Source of the DNA: Brachyspira murdochii
GTDB lineage: Bacteria > Spirochaetota > JAAYUW01
Reading direction: 5' to 3'
Length of the DNA stretch: 64,000 nucleotides
Assembly: GCA_020722965.1 (NCBI GenBank)
Contig: DYJT01000003.1
Coordinates: 62,001 to 126,000 of the forward strand
Part shown: piece by piece, positions 43,950 to 53,810 of the stretch
Position numbering within the stretch: the first letter of the stretch is position 1
How the letters are laid out: each line of letters begins with the position of its first letter
The notes under the pieces: model-generated
Databases searched by the model: none
The model's input: the letters and a program-made list of their open reading frames with translations, nothing else
Told to the model about the DNA's origin: nothing
Program-made: the position numbers and the translations under genes

Positions 43950-46567
43950 TCTTCTATATGTATTTTTCTTTTTGAAAATATATCAAAGCATATTTTATTA
44001 TCAAAACCATTCAACAATTTAATAATATTGACTTGATTTTCATTTAATGATGTCGTCAATAAGATTGTCCCTTTTGATTTATTACCATAATCCAACTTTA
44101 TATCTATCGAGCTTGTTTGTATTTGTTTTTCATTTAATATATTTTGAATCTGATTGCGCAAATCATTTATATTAAGAGATTCAAAATCTGAAGCAAAATT
44201 TATCTGTAAATATTGTTTAACTTTTGCACTCTTTCTCCATTTTGGGATTGATTCTATCTCATTTATTTTATCGAATCTGAATCCATCTGGTAAAAATTGA
44301 TTGTAAATATCACAGAATTGTGAATAATTCAAAATCTTATTCTTACAATTAAAGATTAAGATATCATCATAAGATTCCATTCCTAAAGAAGTAGCAAAAG
44401 GGAAAAAAACTCTTGGCATTGGATTAAACCCATTAGAATATTCAAAATCAATCCCACCAATCCTTAATATTCGAATAAATATTCTATAAAAATCTAAATG
44501 GCCCACATATCGATATAAGCCAAATTTCGAAAATCTTAATAGGTATGTTTTATAATCATCTGTTTTTATTATGTTAGAACCTTGAAGATAGATTTCTTCT
44601 ACTTTATATAATTCATTAAGTATTGAATCTTCATCGTATTTTTTACTTAAAATATTCTTTTTATCATCATTACAAACAAAGCAAGATTTGCAGCCAGCGG
44701 AGATACAATTTTCAGTTCTTTCGGATCTATCATATTTTTCTCTTTCATTTATAAGAAAATTGGAAAAGCCTTCACCTTCAAAAATTTTTGCTAAATCCAG
44801 TTTCTCTTTTATCAAAATAGGTTTTTGCGAGTATATGTCGAATTTGCGATAAAATTCATTGTTCTTCTTCTCATCCCATGCATCAAAACAAACATTTTCA
44901 TCATAAGCCAAATTTAAAAAATATGATGCATCAAATGCTCCATTTGCAAAGAAATATTCTAAGAAGGATGAATAAGGATCATGATATTTGATGGAAATTT
45001 TGCTTGATCTGAATTTATTTTTAATTTTGTTCACTTTTTCTATAAAATTTAATACCGGGATTTGTTCATCAAAAGAAAAAGGAGTATATGGTTTTGGTAT
45101 TAATAAGGCAATACTTGCATTAACATTTAATTTTGGGAAATTATTTTTAATCTTTGATAAAAATTCGATTATCTTTTCTTCTTCATCCTCCATATCGGGA
45201 AAACCCATTATAAAATATAATTTAACAACTTTCCATCCCTTTAAGTAAAGATTTTGTATGATATAAATAAACTTATCTTCATCGAAATGTTTATTTATCT
45301 TATCTCTAAAACAATCTGAACCTGCTTCTACCGCGAAAGTTAATCCTGATTTCCTTACAGAACTTAATGAATTAAATAATTCTATATCAAAAGATGCTAT
45401 TCTTAAGGATGGAACCGAAAGAGAAACATTCTTTTTACTTAAATATTTCTCCATTGCCTTCATTAGTGAGACTATATTTGAATAATCCGAAATTGAAAGG
45501 CTGGAAAGATTACATTCTTCATGTCCCGTTATCATCAATGATTTTGCAAGATTTAAAGCTATATCTATAGAATCTTTTTCCCTGTATGGTCTATATACGA
45601 AGGAAGCCTGACAAAACCTGCAACCATTCAAACAACCCCTTGCAACCTCGCAAGACAATCTATCCTGAACTGTTTGCACTAATGGAAGGATATTTTGTAA
45701 TGGATATTTTACTTTATTAAGATCTTTAATTATCTGCCTTTTAACTTCTATCCCGCTAAAATCAGGTATTTTTATTTCATCCTTAAGATATTTTATAAAT
45801 TTTAAAGTCAGATTATCATCAGATTGCCTATCGATTATCTTGTTTTTAGGTTTATCGATAAAATTTTGATAATAATTTTTGATTTTCTCGTGAAAAGAAA
45901 AAACTCCATCAATATGAAGCAGGCTTTTTATTCTTTGGTCTCTTGATAGATTGTTTTTTTTATTCTTATTATCTAATTCCAAAATTTCGATTATTTTTTC
46001 TTCACCTTCACCTAAAAAGAAAAGATCTATGAAAGGGCTTAAAGGTATTGGATTAAAAACAGAAACACCTCCAACAATAACTATTGGATCCTCTTCTGCT
46101 CTATTTAATACAAAAGGGTTTAATTGAGCCAGTTTGAATAGAAATAGGATATTTGTATAATCCAACTCTGTTTGTAAGGTAAAGGCCCAAAGATCAAAAT
46201 TTTTTATAGGAGTCCAACTTTCTAGAGATAACAGCGGTAAATTTTTCAATAGCAGAAGTTCAACTAAATCTTTATCTGGTAAAAAAACCCTCTCACATAC
46301 AAAATTATCTTTTTTATTTATAAAATCATAAAAATATTTCAATGTGAGATTTGACATAGCTATTTCATATAAATCAGGGTAGGTTATTGCTACTTTATAC
46401 AATAAACTATCTTGATTCGATTTATTCTTGTGATAAGAATATGGTTCAATCCCGATATATCTAGCAGGTTTTAAAACTTTTTTGATTAAAGACTCAAATT
46501 CATTGCAATATAAAGGATTTTTAAAATAATTTTGATTAAAAAAAATATCTGGTATTAATTTATTCAT
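43946..46567 (-). CDS. Fused radical SAM (TIGR03960-type) and DUF2344 protein
   Basis: The 873-residue protein has an N-terminal B12-binding-like part with the VIVGGVSVFNPIPLSPFID block, then a radical SAM core with GCLNGCRFC (CxxxCxxC, near residue 315) inside EVARGCLNGCRFCQASFVYRP. SAM-binding features include AVEAGSDCFRDKINK and FIMGFPDMEDEEE. A CISAGCKSCFVC cluster (near 625) offers a second cysteine set. The last 210 residues are a DUF2344 domain (RFSKFGLYRYVGHLDFYRIF, GFNPMPRVFFPFATSLGMES). In clostridia and others these parts are separate neighbours next to RNase G genes; here they are one chain. Function is unestablished, with RNA modification suspected from context. Confidence 0.85.
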   Translation of the reverse strand: MNKLIPDIFFNQNYFKNPLYCNEFESLIKKVLKPARYIGIEPYSYHKNKSNQDSLLYKVAITYPDLYEIAMSNLTLKYFYDFINKKDNFVCERVFLPDKDLVELLLLKNLPLLSLESWTPIKNFDLWAFTLQTELDYTNILFLFKLAQLNPFVLNRAEEDPIVIVGGVSVFNPIPLSPFIDLFFLGEGEEKIIEILELDNKNKKNNLSRDQRIKSLLHIDGVFSFHEKIKNYYQNFIDKPKNKIIDRQSDDNLTLKFIKYLKDEIKIPDFSGIEVKRQIIKDLNKVKYPLQNILPLVQTVQDRLSCEVARGCLNGCRFCQASFVYRPYREKDSIDIALNLAKSLMITGHEECNLSSLSISDYSNIVSLMKAMEKYLSKKNVSLSVPSLRIASFDIELFNSLSSVRKSGLTFAVEAGSDCFRDKINKHFDEDKFIYIIQNLYLKGWKVVKLYFIMGFPDMEDEEEKIIEFLSKIKNNFPKLNVNASIALLIPKPYTPFSFDEQIPVLNFIEKVNKIKNKFRSSKISIKYHDPYSSFLEYFFANGAFDASYFLNLAYDENVCFDAWDEKKNNEFYRKFDIYSQKPILIKEKLDLAKIFEGEGFSNFLINEREKYDRSERTENCISAGCKSCFVCNDDKKNILSKKYDEDSILNELYKVEEIYLQGSNIIKTDDYKTYLLRFSKFGLYRYVGHLDFYRIFIRILRIGGIDFEYSNGFNPMPRVFFPFATSLGMESYDDILIFNCKNKILNYSQFCDIYNQFLPDGFRFDKINEIESIPKWRKSAKVKQYLQINFASDFESLNINDLRNQIQNILNEKQIQTSSIDIKLDYGNKSKGTILLTTSLNENQVNIIKLLNGFDNKICFDIFSKRKIHIEE

Positions 46568-47890
46568 TTATGATATTGAAAATCTCTTCATAGAAATATT
46601 TAATAAAATCATATATGCAAAAATAGATGTAATAAGACTTGAACCACCTGATGAGATAAAAGGAAGGGGAACTCCTGTAATCGGCATCAAACCAATGGTC
46701 ATCCCAATATTTAAAATTGTCTGATTAAAAAAATAGCCAAAAATACCAGCAAGAACAATTTTAGAATAATATGAGTTTGTTTTTTTTATAAGAGAAAGAA
46801 TCTTGTAAAAGATGATCCCCCACATTACAAGTATAGCAAAGGACAATAGAAATCCTCCCTCTTCGCCAATTGTTGAAAAGATAAAGTCGGTACTTCTTTC
46901 TGGCAAAAATCCAAATTGACTTTGTGTCCCCTTAAAAAGACCTTTCCCTGTTAATCCTCCGGCTCCTATAGCAATTTTACTTTGAATAATATTGTAACCC
47001 GACCCAAGTTTATCCAATTCTGGATTTAAAAATACCAATAGCCTTTTTTTCTGGTAATCTTGTAGAATTTTATCTGCTATTATACTTAAAATTAATGAAA
47101 AACCTATTCCTAAAAAAATAATTGAAATCCTGAATAGTAGCTTAGATTCATAATTTATAGAAACAATAAGGCTTATTAGACCTGTTATTATAATCAAGAG
47201 ACTGATAAGCAAAAAATATTTATTAGAAAAAATTATATTTTTAATAAAAACAGAAACATCTATAATCTTTAAATATACTCTTATTAATGGAAGTGAAAAA
47301 ATAAAAACTCCCATAATAAGAAGCAAAATCAACATTTCTGAGTTTAAATCAGCGATAAAACCTATTGTAATAAATATAAGAATAAATATGAAAGCTGACC
47401 CAAAATCTGGTTGTTTCAAAATCAACAAAACTGGTATTGCGGTTATTAATAAGGTGATAAAAAAGAATTTCAATGATTTTCTATATTTTTCATCATTCTG
47501 ATATAGTGAAATAACTTTTGCTAGAAATAAGATATAAAAAATTTTCATAAATTCTGAAGGTTGAATCCCAAATGGACCAAACCTTATCCAGCTTTTTGAT
47601 CCTCTTACCCTTGTTCCAATTATCAATGTAGCTATAAGCAATAAAATTCCAAAAAGGTATATAAATTCTGATAGATCACTTATTTTTTTTAAATCTAAAA
47701 AAAGTAAAAATATTCCAAATAATAAACCTATGCTACCATAAATAATCTGATTTAAATATCTATTTTTCAGCAGTGGTATATTTTTTGTACCCGAGTAAAT
47801 AAATAAAACAGAAATTATCAAGAATAGAGCTAAAATTATAATTAGAGTAAAATCAAGATATGAAATTTTTATTTTTTTTTCATTGATCAT
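46568..47890 (-). CDS. rodA: RodA, SEDS-family peptidoglycan glycosyltransferase
   Basis: The 440-residue polytopic protein has the SEDS blocks GSKSWIRFGPFGIQPSEFMKI, LKQPDFGSA, IAIGAGGLTGKGLFKGTQSQFGFLPERSTDFIFSTIGEEGG, and PLPFISSGGSSL. It polymerises lipid II with PBP2 during elongation. It is longer than typical RodA (about 370): residues 205-275 hold an additional stretch with two hydrophobic helices between the LKQPD block and the catalytic QKKRLLVFLNPELD loop. Start ATG follows directly on a small open frame that ends TAA. Confidence 0.95.
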   Translation of the reverse strand: MINEKKIKISYLDFTLIIILALFLIISVLFIYSGTKNIPLLKNRYLNQIIYGSIGLLFGIFLLFLDLKKISDLSEFIYLFGILLLIATLIIGTRVRGSKSWIRFGPFGIQPSEFMKIFYILFLAKVISLYQNDEKYRKSLKFFFITLLITAIPVLLILKQPDFGSAFIFILIFITIGFIADLNSEMLILLLIMGVFIFSLPLIRVYLKIIDVSVFIKNIIFSNKYFLLISLLIIITGLISLIVSINYESKLLFRISIIFLGIGFSLILSIIADKILQDYQKKRLLVFLNPELDKLGSGYNIIQSKIAIGAGGLTGKGLFKGTQSQFGFLPERSTDFIFSTIGEEGGFLLSFAILVMWGIIFYKILSLIKKTNSYYSKIVLAGIFGYFFNQTILNIGMTIGLMPITGVPLPFISSGGSSLITSIFAYMILLNISMKRFSIS

Positions 47891-47989
47891 TTAAACTAAA
47901 ATCCTCTTTCTATTCCTCATAATTTTTTGATAAACCTTTTCAGTCGCATTTACCATCGACCCTATTCTGCCAAGTCTACTACTTATCAT
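47891..47989 (-). CDS. Possible 32-residue small ORF between mrdA and rodA
   Basis: An ATG at 47989 opens a frame, MISSRLGRIGSMVNATEKVY and onward, that ends TAA at 47891, immediately before the rodA ATG. It is basic and shows no match I know. There is no good ribosome binding site. The DNA around its start resembles the last codons of mrdA (15 of 18 bases alike, 47976-47993 against 48043-48060), so it could be debris of a longer PBP2 tail rather than a gene. Confidence 0.25.
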   Translation of the reverse strand: MISSRLGRIGSMVNATEKVYQKIMRNRKRILV

Positions 47990-48042
47990 GTGTTGTCAAA
48001 TCTTATACCCATGACTTTTGAATGTTCGATACAAGTGCTTTC

Positions 48043-49863
48043 CTATTCCTCATCATGTGTTGATAACCCCCTGGATAAAAGTTTAAGATATTTTTTATAC
48101 CAGGCTTTTTGTATATCTATTTTGGCTTGCTCCATGCTTTTATTCCCATAATACATATCAAACAAAATAGAAGCTATTGGGGCTGCTATGGATGCTCCAT
48201 AACCAGAATTTTCCACCATAACCGTTATTACAAGCTCAGGGTTTTCATATGGACCAAATGCGGTAAACCATGAATGGGGTAAACCCATATTTTGGGCAGT
48301 ACCTGTTTTCCCTGCAATTTCAATTTCATATGTGGTTCCACCATATCTGGCTGTTCCTTCATCTACTACTTTTTTCATTGCCTGTTTTATAAACTTCCAG
48401 ATCCAATTTTCAATATTTGATTTTTGATTGATCCTGGATTTATAGCTATGAATTACCTTATTACTATTTAAATCAATAATTTCATTGACTACATGTGGTA
48501 CATAGTTAAAACCTTCATTTGCTATCATAACTGTTGCTAGATTCATTTGAAGTGGGGTTACCAATAAAAAGCCCTGCCCAATTGCGATATTTAAAGTATC
48601 TCCATCAAACCATGGTTCTGAGTATTTGTCAATTTTCCATTGTGCCGAAGGAATAAATCCATTCGATTCCCCCGGAAGATCTATTCCACTAGCTTTACCA
48701 AAACCAAATATTCTTGCATATTGGTTTATGGTTGTAATTGAAGTCTTAAGAGCTAGATTGTAAAAATAGATGTTGCAAGAATCTCTTATTGCCTCTTCTA
48801 AATCTAATAAACCATGATTGCCTAAACATTTAAACACTCTATCTCCTAATTTAAAAATATGATTACATAAAAATTTTGTATTTGTATCTATAGCCTTTGA
48901 ATCCAGACCGAGTGAAGCCATAAATATTTTAAAAGTAGATGCTGGTGGATATTCTGCACTAATTGGTCTAAAGAGAAAAGGATTTTCAGGATCATTATTT
49001 ATTTGATTGAACTGCTCAAGCGACATCCCTTTTATAAATAGATTAGGATCTATTGAAGGTGAAGAAACAAGGACTAAAATCTCACCTGTTTTCGCATTGG
49101 ATACGACAATGCTTCCTCTGTAACCCTGGAGTAAATTGAAGGCAGCCTCTTGAAGCCTTGCATCAATTGCCAGTTTAAGAGAAAAACCATGTTCTGGTTC
49201 TTTCAAGACATCTGAATTAATTATTTCACCTAAAGCATTTGTCTTTATTGCCTTTTTACCTTTTTCTCCTTTCAAATATTCATCATAAAATTTTTCAAGT
49301 CCTAATTTACCTATTAAGTCATTTCTGGTATATCCTTTTTTTGAGAGAAACATAAGTTCTTTTTGATCTATAGATCCAAGATAACCTATGAGATGAAACA
49401 TCTTCTGATCAAAAGGATAGTATCTATAATAACCATCTTCCCATCTAATATCAGGGTATTTAAATGAATTTTCTAACAATCTTGACAATACTTTTTCATC
49501 AAAAATCTGATTGATAAATATCTTGTCTCCGATTGGAGTTTTTTGATATTTTTCTTTAATAGAATTAATATCAATCGGAATTATTTCGTTTAAGAAATCG
49601 ATTTGCTGTTGAACACTTAAAAAATCCTTTTTATTCTTAATTAAATATATTTTCCATAGGGGTTTATTAATGGCTAGAGTTATTTCATTTCTGTCTATAA
49701 TAAGACCTCTAAGTGGCTCAATGGACTCGTACATTTCCAGATTTTTTAAAGAACTTAAGATATAGTTATAATTTGAAATTACCTGAAGATTAAATAATTT
49801 TAAAGTGAAAAAAGATAATACCAAAATTGATAAAATAATAAGGAAATTTATCTTATTTTTCAT
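48043..49863 (-). CDS. mrdA: Penicillin-binding protein 2 (elongation transpeptidase)
   Basis: The 606-residue protein has an N-terminal membrane helix (6-24), a pedestal region with IEPLRGLIIDRNEI and a transpeptidase domain with PASTFK (SxxK, Ser near 308), RDSCN (SxN) and GKTGTAQN (KTG). These define the active-site serine enzyme that cross-links peptidoglycan. It is encoded between mreD (11-base overlap) and rodA, as in most rod-shaped bacteria and spirochaetes, and should work in the Rod complex. Confidence 0.96.
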   Translation of the reverse strand: MKNKINFLIILSILVLSFFTLKLFNLQVISNYNYILSSLKNLEMYESIEPLRGLIIDRNEITLAINKPLWKIYLIKNKKDFLSVQQQIDFLNEIIPIDINSIKEKYQKTPIGDKIFINQIFDEKVLSRLLENSFKYPDIRWEDGYYRYYPFDQKMFHLIGYLGSIDQKELMFLSKKGYTRNDLIGKLGLEKFYDEYLKGEKGKKAIKTNALGEIINSDVLKEPEHGFSLKLAIDARLQEAAFNLLQGYRGSIVVSNAKTGEILVLVSSPSIDPNLFIKGMSLEQFNQINNDPENPFLFRPISAEYPPASTFKIFMASLGLDSKAIDTNTKFLCNHIFKLGDRVFKCLGNHGLLDLEEAIRDSCNIYFYNLALKTSITTINQYARIFGFGKASGIDLPGESNGFIPSAQWKIDKYSEPWFDGDTLNIAIGQGFLLVTPLQMNLATVMIANEGFNYVPHVVNEIIDLNSNKVIHSYKSRINQKSNIENWIWKFIKQAMKKVVDEGTARYGGTTYEIEIAGKTGTAQNMGLPHSWFTAFGPYENPELVITVMVENSGYGASIAAPIASILFDMYYGNKSMEQAKIDIQKAWYKKYLKLLSRGLSTHDEE

Positions 49864-50374
49864 ACATTCTTTTTGACAATAGTTCTATAACCGGAGGAAT
49901 AGATAGTATCATATATATAAAAGGGAAGATTAGTATAGTATAAAGGATATGAATACCATAAGACAACAAAGTATGGGTATATAAAATAAATATTTCTTTA
50001 AAAATATATCCAAATAGATAATAAACAAAAAGCTTGACAAATAAGGCTAATAGAGTCAACAATAGATAAAAAGGAAGATTTTTTAGCAATAGTAATGATT
50101 TAAATCTATATAGTAAAGCGACTATTAAACAAAAAGCCAAAGCATTTAAACCCGCAAGGTTTCCAGAAAACACATCAATAATAAAACCACTAATAAAAGA
50201 ATAAATTAAAATTTCATATTCATCACCCAACTGAAAAAGGATAATTATCGAAATCAAAATTAGATCAGGCATAACATTCTTTATCGATATAATTCGATTT
50301 GATATTGAAGATAATTGAATAAACAGCAAAAAAGAACCTATAAAAAGAAAGAACATTATCCTTTTAATTAACAT
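49853..50374 (-). CDS. mreD: Rod shape-determining protein MreD
   Basis: The 173-residue protein is almost wholly hydrophobic with about five membrane helices and a central acidic SGFIIDVFSGNLAGLNAL segment, the most conserved MreD feature. Position after mreC and before mrdA supports the call. MreD links MreC to the Rod complex in the inner membrane. AAAGG precedes the start; 10 bases separate it from mreC. Confidence 0.92.
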   Translation of the reverse strand: MLIKRIMFFLFIGSFLLFIQLSSISNRIISIKNVMPDLILISIIILFQLGDEYEILIYSFISGFIIDVFSGNLAGLNALAFCLIVALLYRFKSLLLLKNLPFYLLLTLLALFVKLFVYYLFGYIFKEIFILYTHTLLSYGIHILYTILIFPFIYMILSIPPVIELLSKRMYEK

Positions 50375-50384
50375 TATCTAACCT

Positions 50385-51236
50385 TTAAAAATTACTGTCT
50401 TCAATTGATACATAGTCAATAATTACAAATACATAAGATATTTTTGAAAGGTTTAGGATCGGTTTTAGCCTTACCTTCTGATAGATTGAAAAATTTTGTT
50501 TTTGTATATCAACGACTCTACCAATAAGAAATCCTGGAGGAAATACACCTCCATATCCAGTAGTTAAAAATAGATCATTGAAATATATGTCTGCCTCATT
50601 CGGGAAATAACTAACCTCTAAAAGATTACTTTCTGGAGCATCACCTTTTGCAATACCACTGTAATTTGTATAAATTTCTTTAACAGATATTAATGAACGA
50701 GAATCAAATATAGTCATCACTTTTGAATAAAAAAAACTGGTTTCAATAATTTTACCAACGACTAATTTTTCACCATCTAAAGTGGTATATACCGCATCCC
50801 CTTTATTAATACCACTATTAGAGCCTTTGTTTATGGTTATAACAGAATAAAGATTTGATGGATCTTTAAAAACAATTTCAGCAACAACAGTTTTAAACTC
50901 AGAAACCTTTTGTAAATTTAATATTTTTCTCAGTTCTATATTTTCCCTTTCCATAAGATTAGCTTTGAACTGGGCGTCTTTTAAAGCCATTATTTCATTT
51001 TTAAGTATTTTGTTTTCATCCTTTAATCTTTTTATTTCACTTACAGAAGAAAATATCTGAATAATATTTTCAAACACAAAATTATATGCTTTTAAAAATG
51101 GATAGGCTATAGCTCCAAATATTATTTTTGGAGTAAGAACAAAACTTGAGGTTGTAAAAAACATACTCAGAATAGAAATAACTATAAACACAATGAATGT
51201 TATAGTAAATTTGTTTTTAATTAGATATTGATTCAT
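50385..51236 (-). CDS. mreC: Rod shape-determining protein MreC
   Basis: The 283-residue protein has an N-terminal membrane helix (11-35), a coiled coil near 62-95 (EIKRLKDENKILKNEIMALKD), and a beta-barrel periplasmic domain with VAEIVFKDPSNLYSVITINKGSNSGINKGDAV and a late TTGYGGVFPPGFLIGRV. These are the standard MreC landmarks. It activates PBP2-RodA from the periplasm. It follows mreB by 23 bases. Confidence 0.95.
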   Translation of the reverse strand: MNQYLIKNKFTITFIVFIVISILSMFFTTSSFVLTPKIIFGAIAYPFLKAYNFVFENIIQIFSSVSEIKRLKDENKILKNEIMALKDAQFKANLMERENIELRKILNLQKVSEFKTVVAEIVFKDPSNLYSVITINKGSNSGINKGDAVYTTLDGEKLVVGKIIETSFFYSKVMTIFDSRSLISVKEIYTNYSGIAKGDAPESNLLEVSYFPNEADIYFNDLFLTTGYGGVFPPGFLIGRVVDIQKQNFSIYQKVRLKPILNLSKISYVFVIIDYVSIEDSNF

Positions 51237-51259
51237 CTTTATTCAACAAAATTTATATA

Positions 51260-52276
51260 TTAAATTGTTTTATAAATTTTATTCTTGTCCAGAGCATCTA
51301 AAAATTTAGCAGTTCCCATAACAACAGCAGTTAGTGGGTTTTCTGCCAAGAATACAGGAACCTTAGTTTCTTCTGATACTAGCTTGTCTAATCCTCTAAG
51401 AAGAGAACCACCCCCTGCTAAAACTATCCCTCTATCTACAATATCTCCTGCAAGTTCAGGAGGAGTTTGGTCTAAAGTCTTTTTAATTTCTTCTATTATC
51501 TGATTCAAAGGTTCTTTTATAGCTTCTCTAATTTGATCGGAATCTATTATAAGTGTTTGAGGTAAACCTTTAATTGCATCTCTTCCCTTGATCTCGTATG
51601 TTAGTTTTTCATCGCCACGGAATGCAGATCCTACTTTAATCTTTATGTCTTCCGCGGTGTTTTCTCCTACTACCAGATTATGTTTTTTCTTTAAATAGTT
51701 GATTATAGCCTCATCAAATTCATCACCTGCAACTCTTATAGCATTTGTAACTACCATGCCTCCCAATGATATAACAGAAATTTCAGTTGTACCACCACCA
51801 ATATCGACAATCATATGACCCGCTGGTTCGTCTATGGGTATGTTTGAACCTATTGCAGCTGCCAATGATTCTGGTATAAGATGTGTATCCCTTGCCCCAG
51901 CTTGTTCAATGGATTCTCTAACTGCTTTTTTTTCTACTTCGGTTATACATGTTGGAATACCTACCACTACTCTAGGCTTTACAAGAGTTGATCTACCGAT
52001 AGCCTTACGGATGAAATCTTTTATCATTTTATTTACAACATCAAAATCCGCAATAACACCATCTCGCATAGGCTTAATAGCTCGTATAGCTTTTGGAGTT
52101 CTTCCAAGCATCTGTTTTGCTTCGTTTCCAATAGCCATTATATGATTTGTGCCTGTTTCAATAGCCACTACTGTCGGTTCATTTACGACAATGCCTCTAC
52201 CTTTTACATATATTAAGGTATTTACCGTTCCAAGATCGATCCCTACGTCACATGAAAAAAGATCAACCATACCCAT
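51260..52276 (-). CDS. mreB: Actin-like cell shape protein MreB
   Basis: The 338-residue protein has the actin-fold phosphate and adenosine motifs [36 protein letters not shown] and [14 protein letters not shown]. Length and identity are standard. Membrane-associated MreB filaments position the elongation machinery. It is the first of the contiguous mreBCD-mrdA-rodA set; the upstream TPR gene ends 11 bases before it. The N-terminal [10 protein letters not shown] is short, without an amphipathic helix like that of E. coli. Confidence 0.97.
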   Translation of the reverse strand: MGMVDLFSCDVGIDLGTVNTLIYVKGRGIVVNEPTVVAIETGTNHIMAIGNEAKQMLGRTPKAIRAIKPMRDGVIADFDVVNKMIKDFIRKAIGRSTLVKPRVVVGIPTCITEVEKKAVRESIEQAGARDTHLIPESLAAAIGSNIPIDEPAGHMIVDIGGGTTEISVISLGGMVVTNAIRVAGDEFDEAIINYLKKKHNLVVGENTAEDIKIKVGSAFRGDEKLTYEIKGRDAIKGLPQTLIIDSDQIREAIKEPLNQIIEEIKKTLDQTPPELAGDIVDRGIVLAGGGSLLRGLDKLVSEETKVPVFLAENPLTAVVMGTAKFLDALDKNKIYKTI

Positions 52277-52287
52277 TTGTGACTCCT

Positions 52288-53211
52288 TTATTTTAACGCA
52301 TTAAGCAATTTTCTTGCTAATTCATTATTACTATTTATTAATAATGCTTTTGTAAGATAATTAGTTGCTGTTTTTAAATCATGCAATTGACTATAACAAT
52401 AACCTAAAAAATAGTAACTATTATCTGAGTTCGGATAAATATCAACACATAGTAAAAAATATTCAATTGCTTTTTTATATTGTTCAATTTCGCAATAAAT
52501 TTTTCCTAAAAGGAAAAGAGTTTCCTTTTTTATATCTAAATCATTCGTATTTTTCTCTATTGTTTTTAAGTATTGCAGGGCTTCATCTATTTTTTGTAAA
52601 TTTTTAAGGGTTAATGAATAATAGTAAAGGAATCGATAGTCATTTTCAAAGGTATTGAGGATCTTTTGCATTGTCTTATATGCTATATCGTACTTTTGAA
52701 CTTCAACATACATTATGCTTAATTTATAAAGAAAATCTGCTTCTGATATCAAAGACCTGGAAGTATTTACTATCTTTAAATATTTTTCAAAAAATTTAAT
52801 TGCATATGGATAATATGGTTTTCCAAGTTTATAATAATTATCCCCCATATAAAAATTTATATCAGAAGGTATTCTTTCATATTCACTATAAAAAGCCGCA
52901 CTTCTAAAATATAAAAGAGATGTTAGGTAATCACTTTGATAATAATAAATAATTCCAGCCTTATAAAAATACCACCAATTTATATTTACCCCTTTAGCAA
53001 TATGATTCAAAAGTAATTTCAATGCTTTATCATATTCTTTGTGTTCGATCAATTTATCTATATATGAATGAGAAAGACCCTTATTTATTGAAAATATCTT
53101 TTTATTAAAAAGAAAAAAATAAAAAACAGATAAAATAAATATTAAAAGTATTATAATAAATATTACATTTGATTTTCTTTTTTTATTATGTTGATAAGAT
53201 GTATAATACAT
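52288..53211 (-). CDS. Membrane-anchored TPR protein preceding mreB
   Basis: The 307-residue protein has one N-terminal membrane helix (15-36), then about six tetratricopeptide units. Examples are [60 protein letters not shown] and [30 protein letters not shown]. The repeats would be periplasmic. It lies 80 bases after flgB and 11 bases before mreB. A scaffold for the Rod complex or flagellar envelope structures is possible but unproven. Confidence 0.8.
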   Translation of the reverse strand: MYYTSYQHNKKRKSNVIFIIILLIFILSVFYFFLFNKKIFSINKGLSHSYIDKLIEHKEYDKALKLLLNHIAKGVNINWWYFYKAGIIYYYQSDYLTSLLYFRSAAFYSEYERIPSDINFYMGDNYYKLGKPYYPYAIKFFEKYLKIVNTSRSLISEADFLYKLSIMYVEVQKYDIAYKTMQKILNTFENDYRFLYYYSLTLKNLQKIDEALQYLKTIEKNTNDLDIKKETLFLLGKIYCEIEQYKKAIEYFLLCVDIYPNSDNSYYFLGYCYSQLHDLKTATNYLTKALLINSNNELARKLLNALK

Positions 53212-53291
53212 TTATATAACCTTAAATATTAAAGGACATGCAAATAGTAAAAATACAAATAAAAATGTCAATAAAGAATGATTGAAAATAA

Positions 53292-53717
53292 TTACTTCAA
53301 AACAAGATTAATTAAATTATAATCATGCTTTAGTAGATCAAGTAAAGCCGAGTAAACGAGTGTTGTCTTAGACAGATCGGTACTTTCTCTATCAATATCG
53401 ACATTGTTCCCATCATTTCTCATCGAAGAGGCATAATCAAGAACTCTTTTAGGATTTACCTCATCCCAGTTAACAGGAACTTTAAAAGGTATATGCCTTT
53501 CATCTGTGACTATTGCCTCTAAAGACTTATCATTTTCAACTTCAAAAGCTCTTTTTAGTTGAGCTTCAAATGTGACACTACTTCTTTTAAATCCAGGAGT
53601 ATCTGCATTTGCAATATTATTAGCAATTACCTCATATCTAAAATTATTTGCATTAATCCCTTTTTTTAACAATTTATATGTTCTTTCAGAAAATTTGTTT
53701 ATGCTAAAATTATCCAT
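53292..53717 (-). CDS. flgB: Flagellar basal-body rod protein FlgB
   Basis: The 141-residue protein matches FlgB in length and motifs. The N-terminal region ending RYEVIANNIANADTPGFKR carries the ANNxANxxTPGFK signature of flagellar axial proteins. A middle DERHIPFKVP follows, then NDGNNVDIDRESTDLSKTTLVYSALLDLL. FlgB forms the proximal rod with FlgC and FliE. Those partners normally follow flgB, but here the next genes are a TPR protein and mreB, so the operon is split in this genome. Confidence 0.93.
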   Translation of the reverse strand: MDNFSINKFSERTYKLLKKGINANNFRYEVIANNIANADTPGFKRSSVTFEAQLKRAFEVENDKSLEAIVTDERHIPFKVPVNWDEVNPKRVLDYASSMRNDGNNVDIDRESTDLSKTTLVYSALLDLLKHDYNLINLVLK

Positions 53718-53810
53718 AAATACCCTCTTACTAATTGTTTTCGGATTTTAATTAAAAACTAAAGTAAAGTAAAGAATAGAAATTCGATAATTAAATAAGG
53801 GGGGAAATAA

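Noticed and set aside
47927-48151. A 74-codon plus-strand open frame near the mrdA end
   Set aside because: It largely opposes the mrdA coding end and has no initiation signal.
51834-52145. A 103-codon plus-strand open frame opposite mreB
   Set aside because: mreB is certain on the other strand; this is an antisense shadow.
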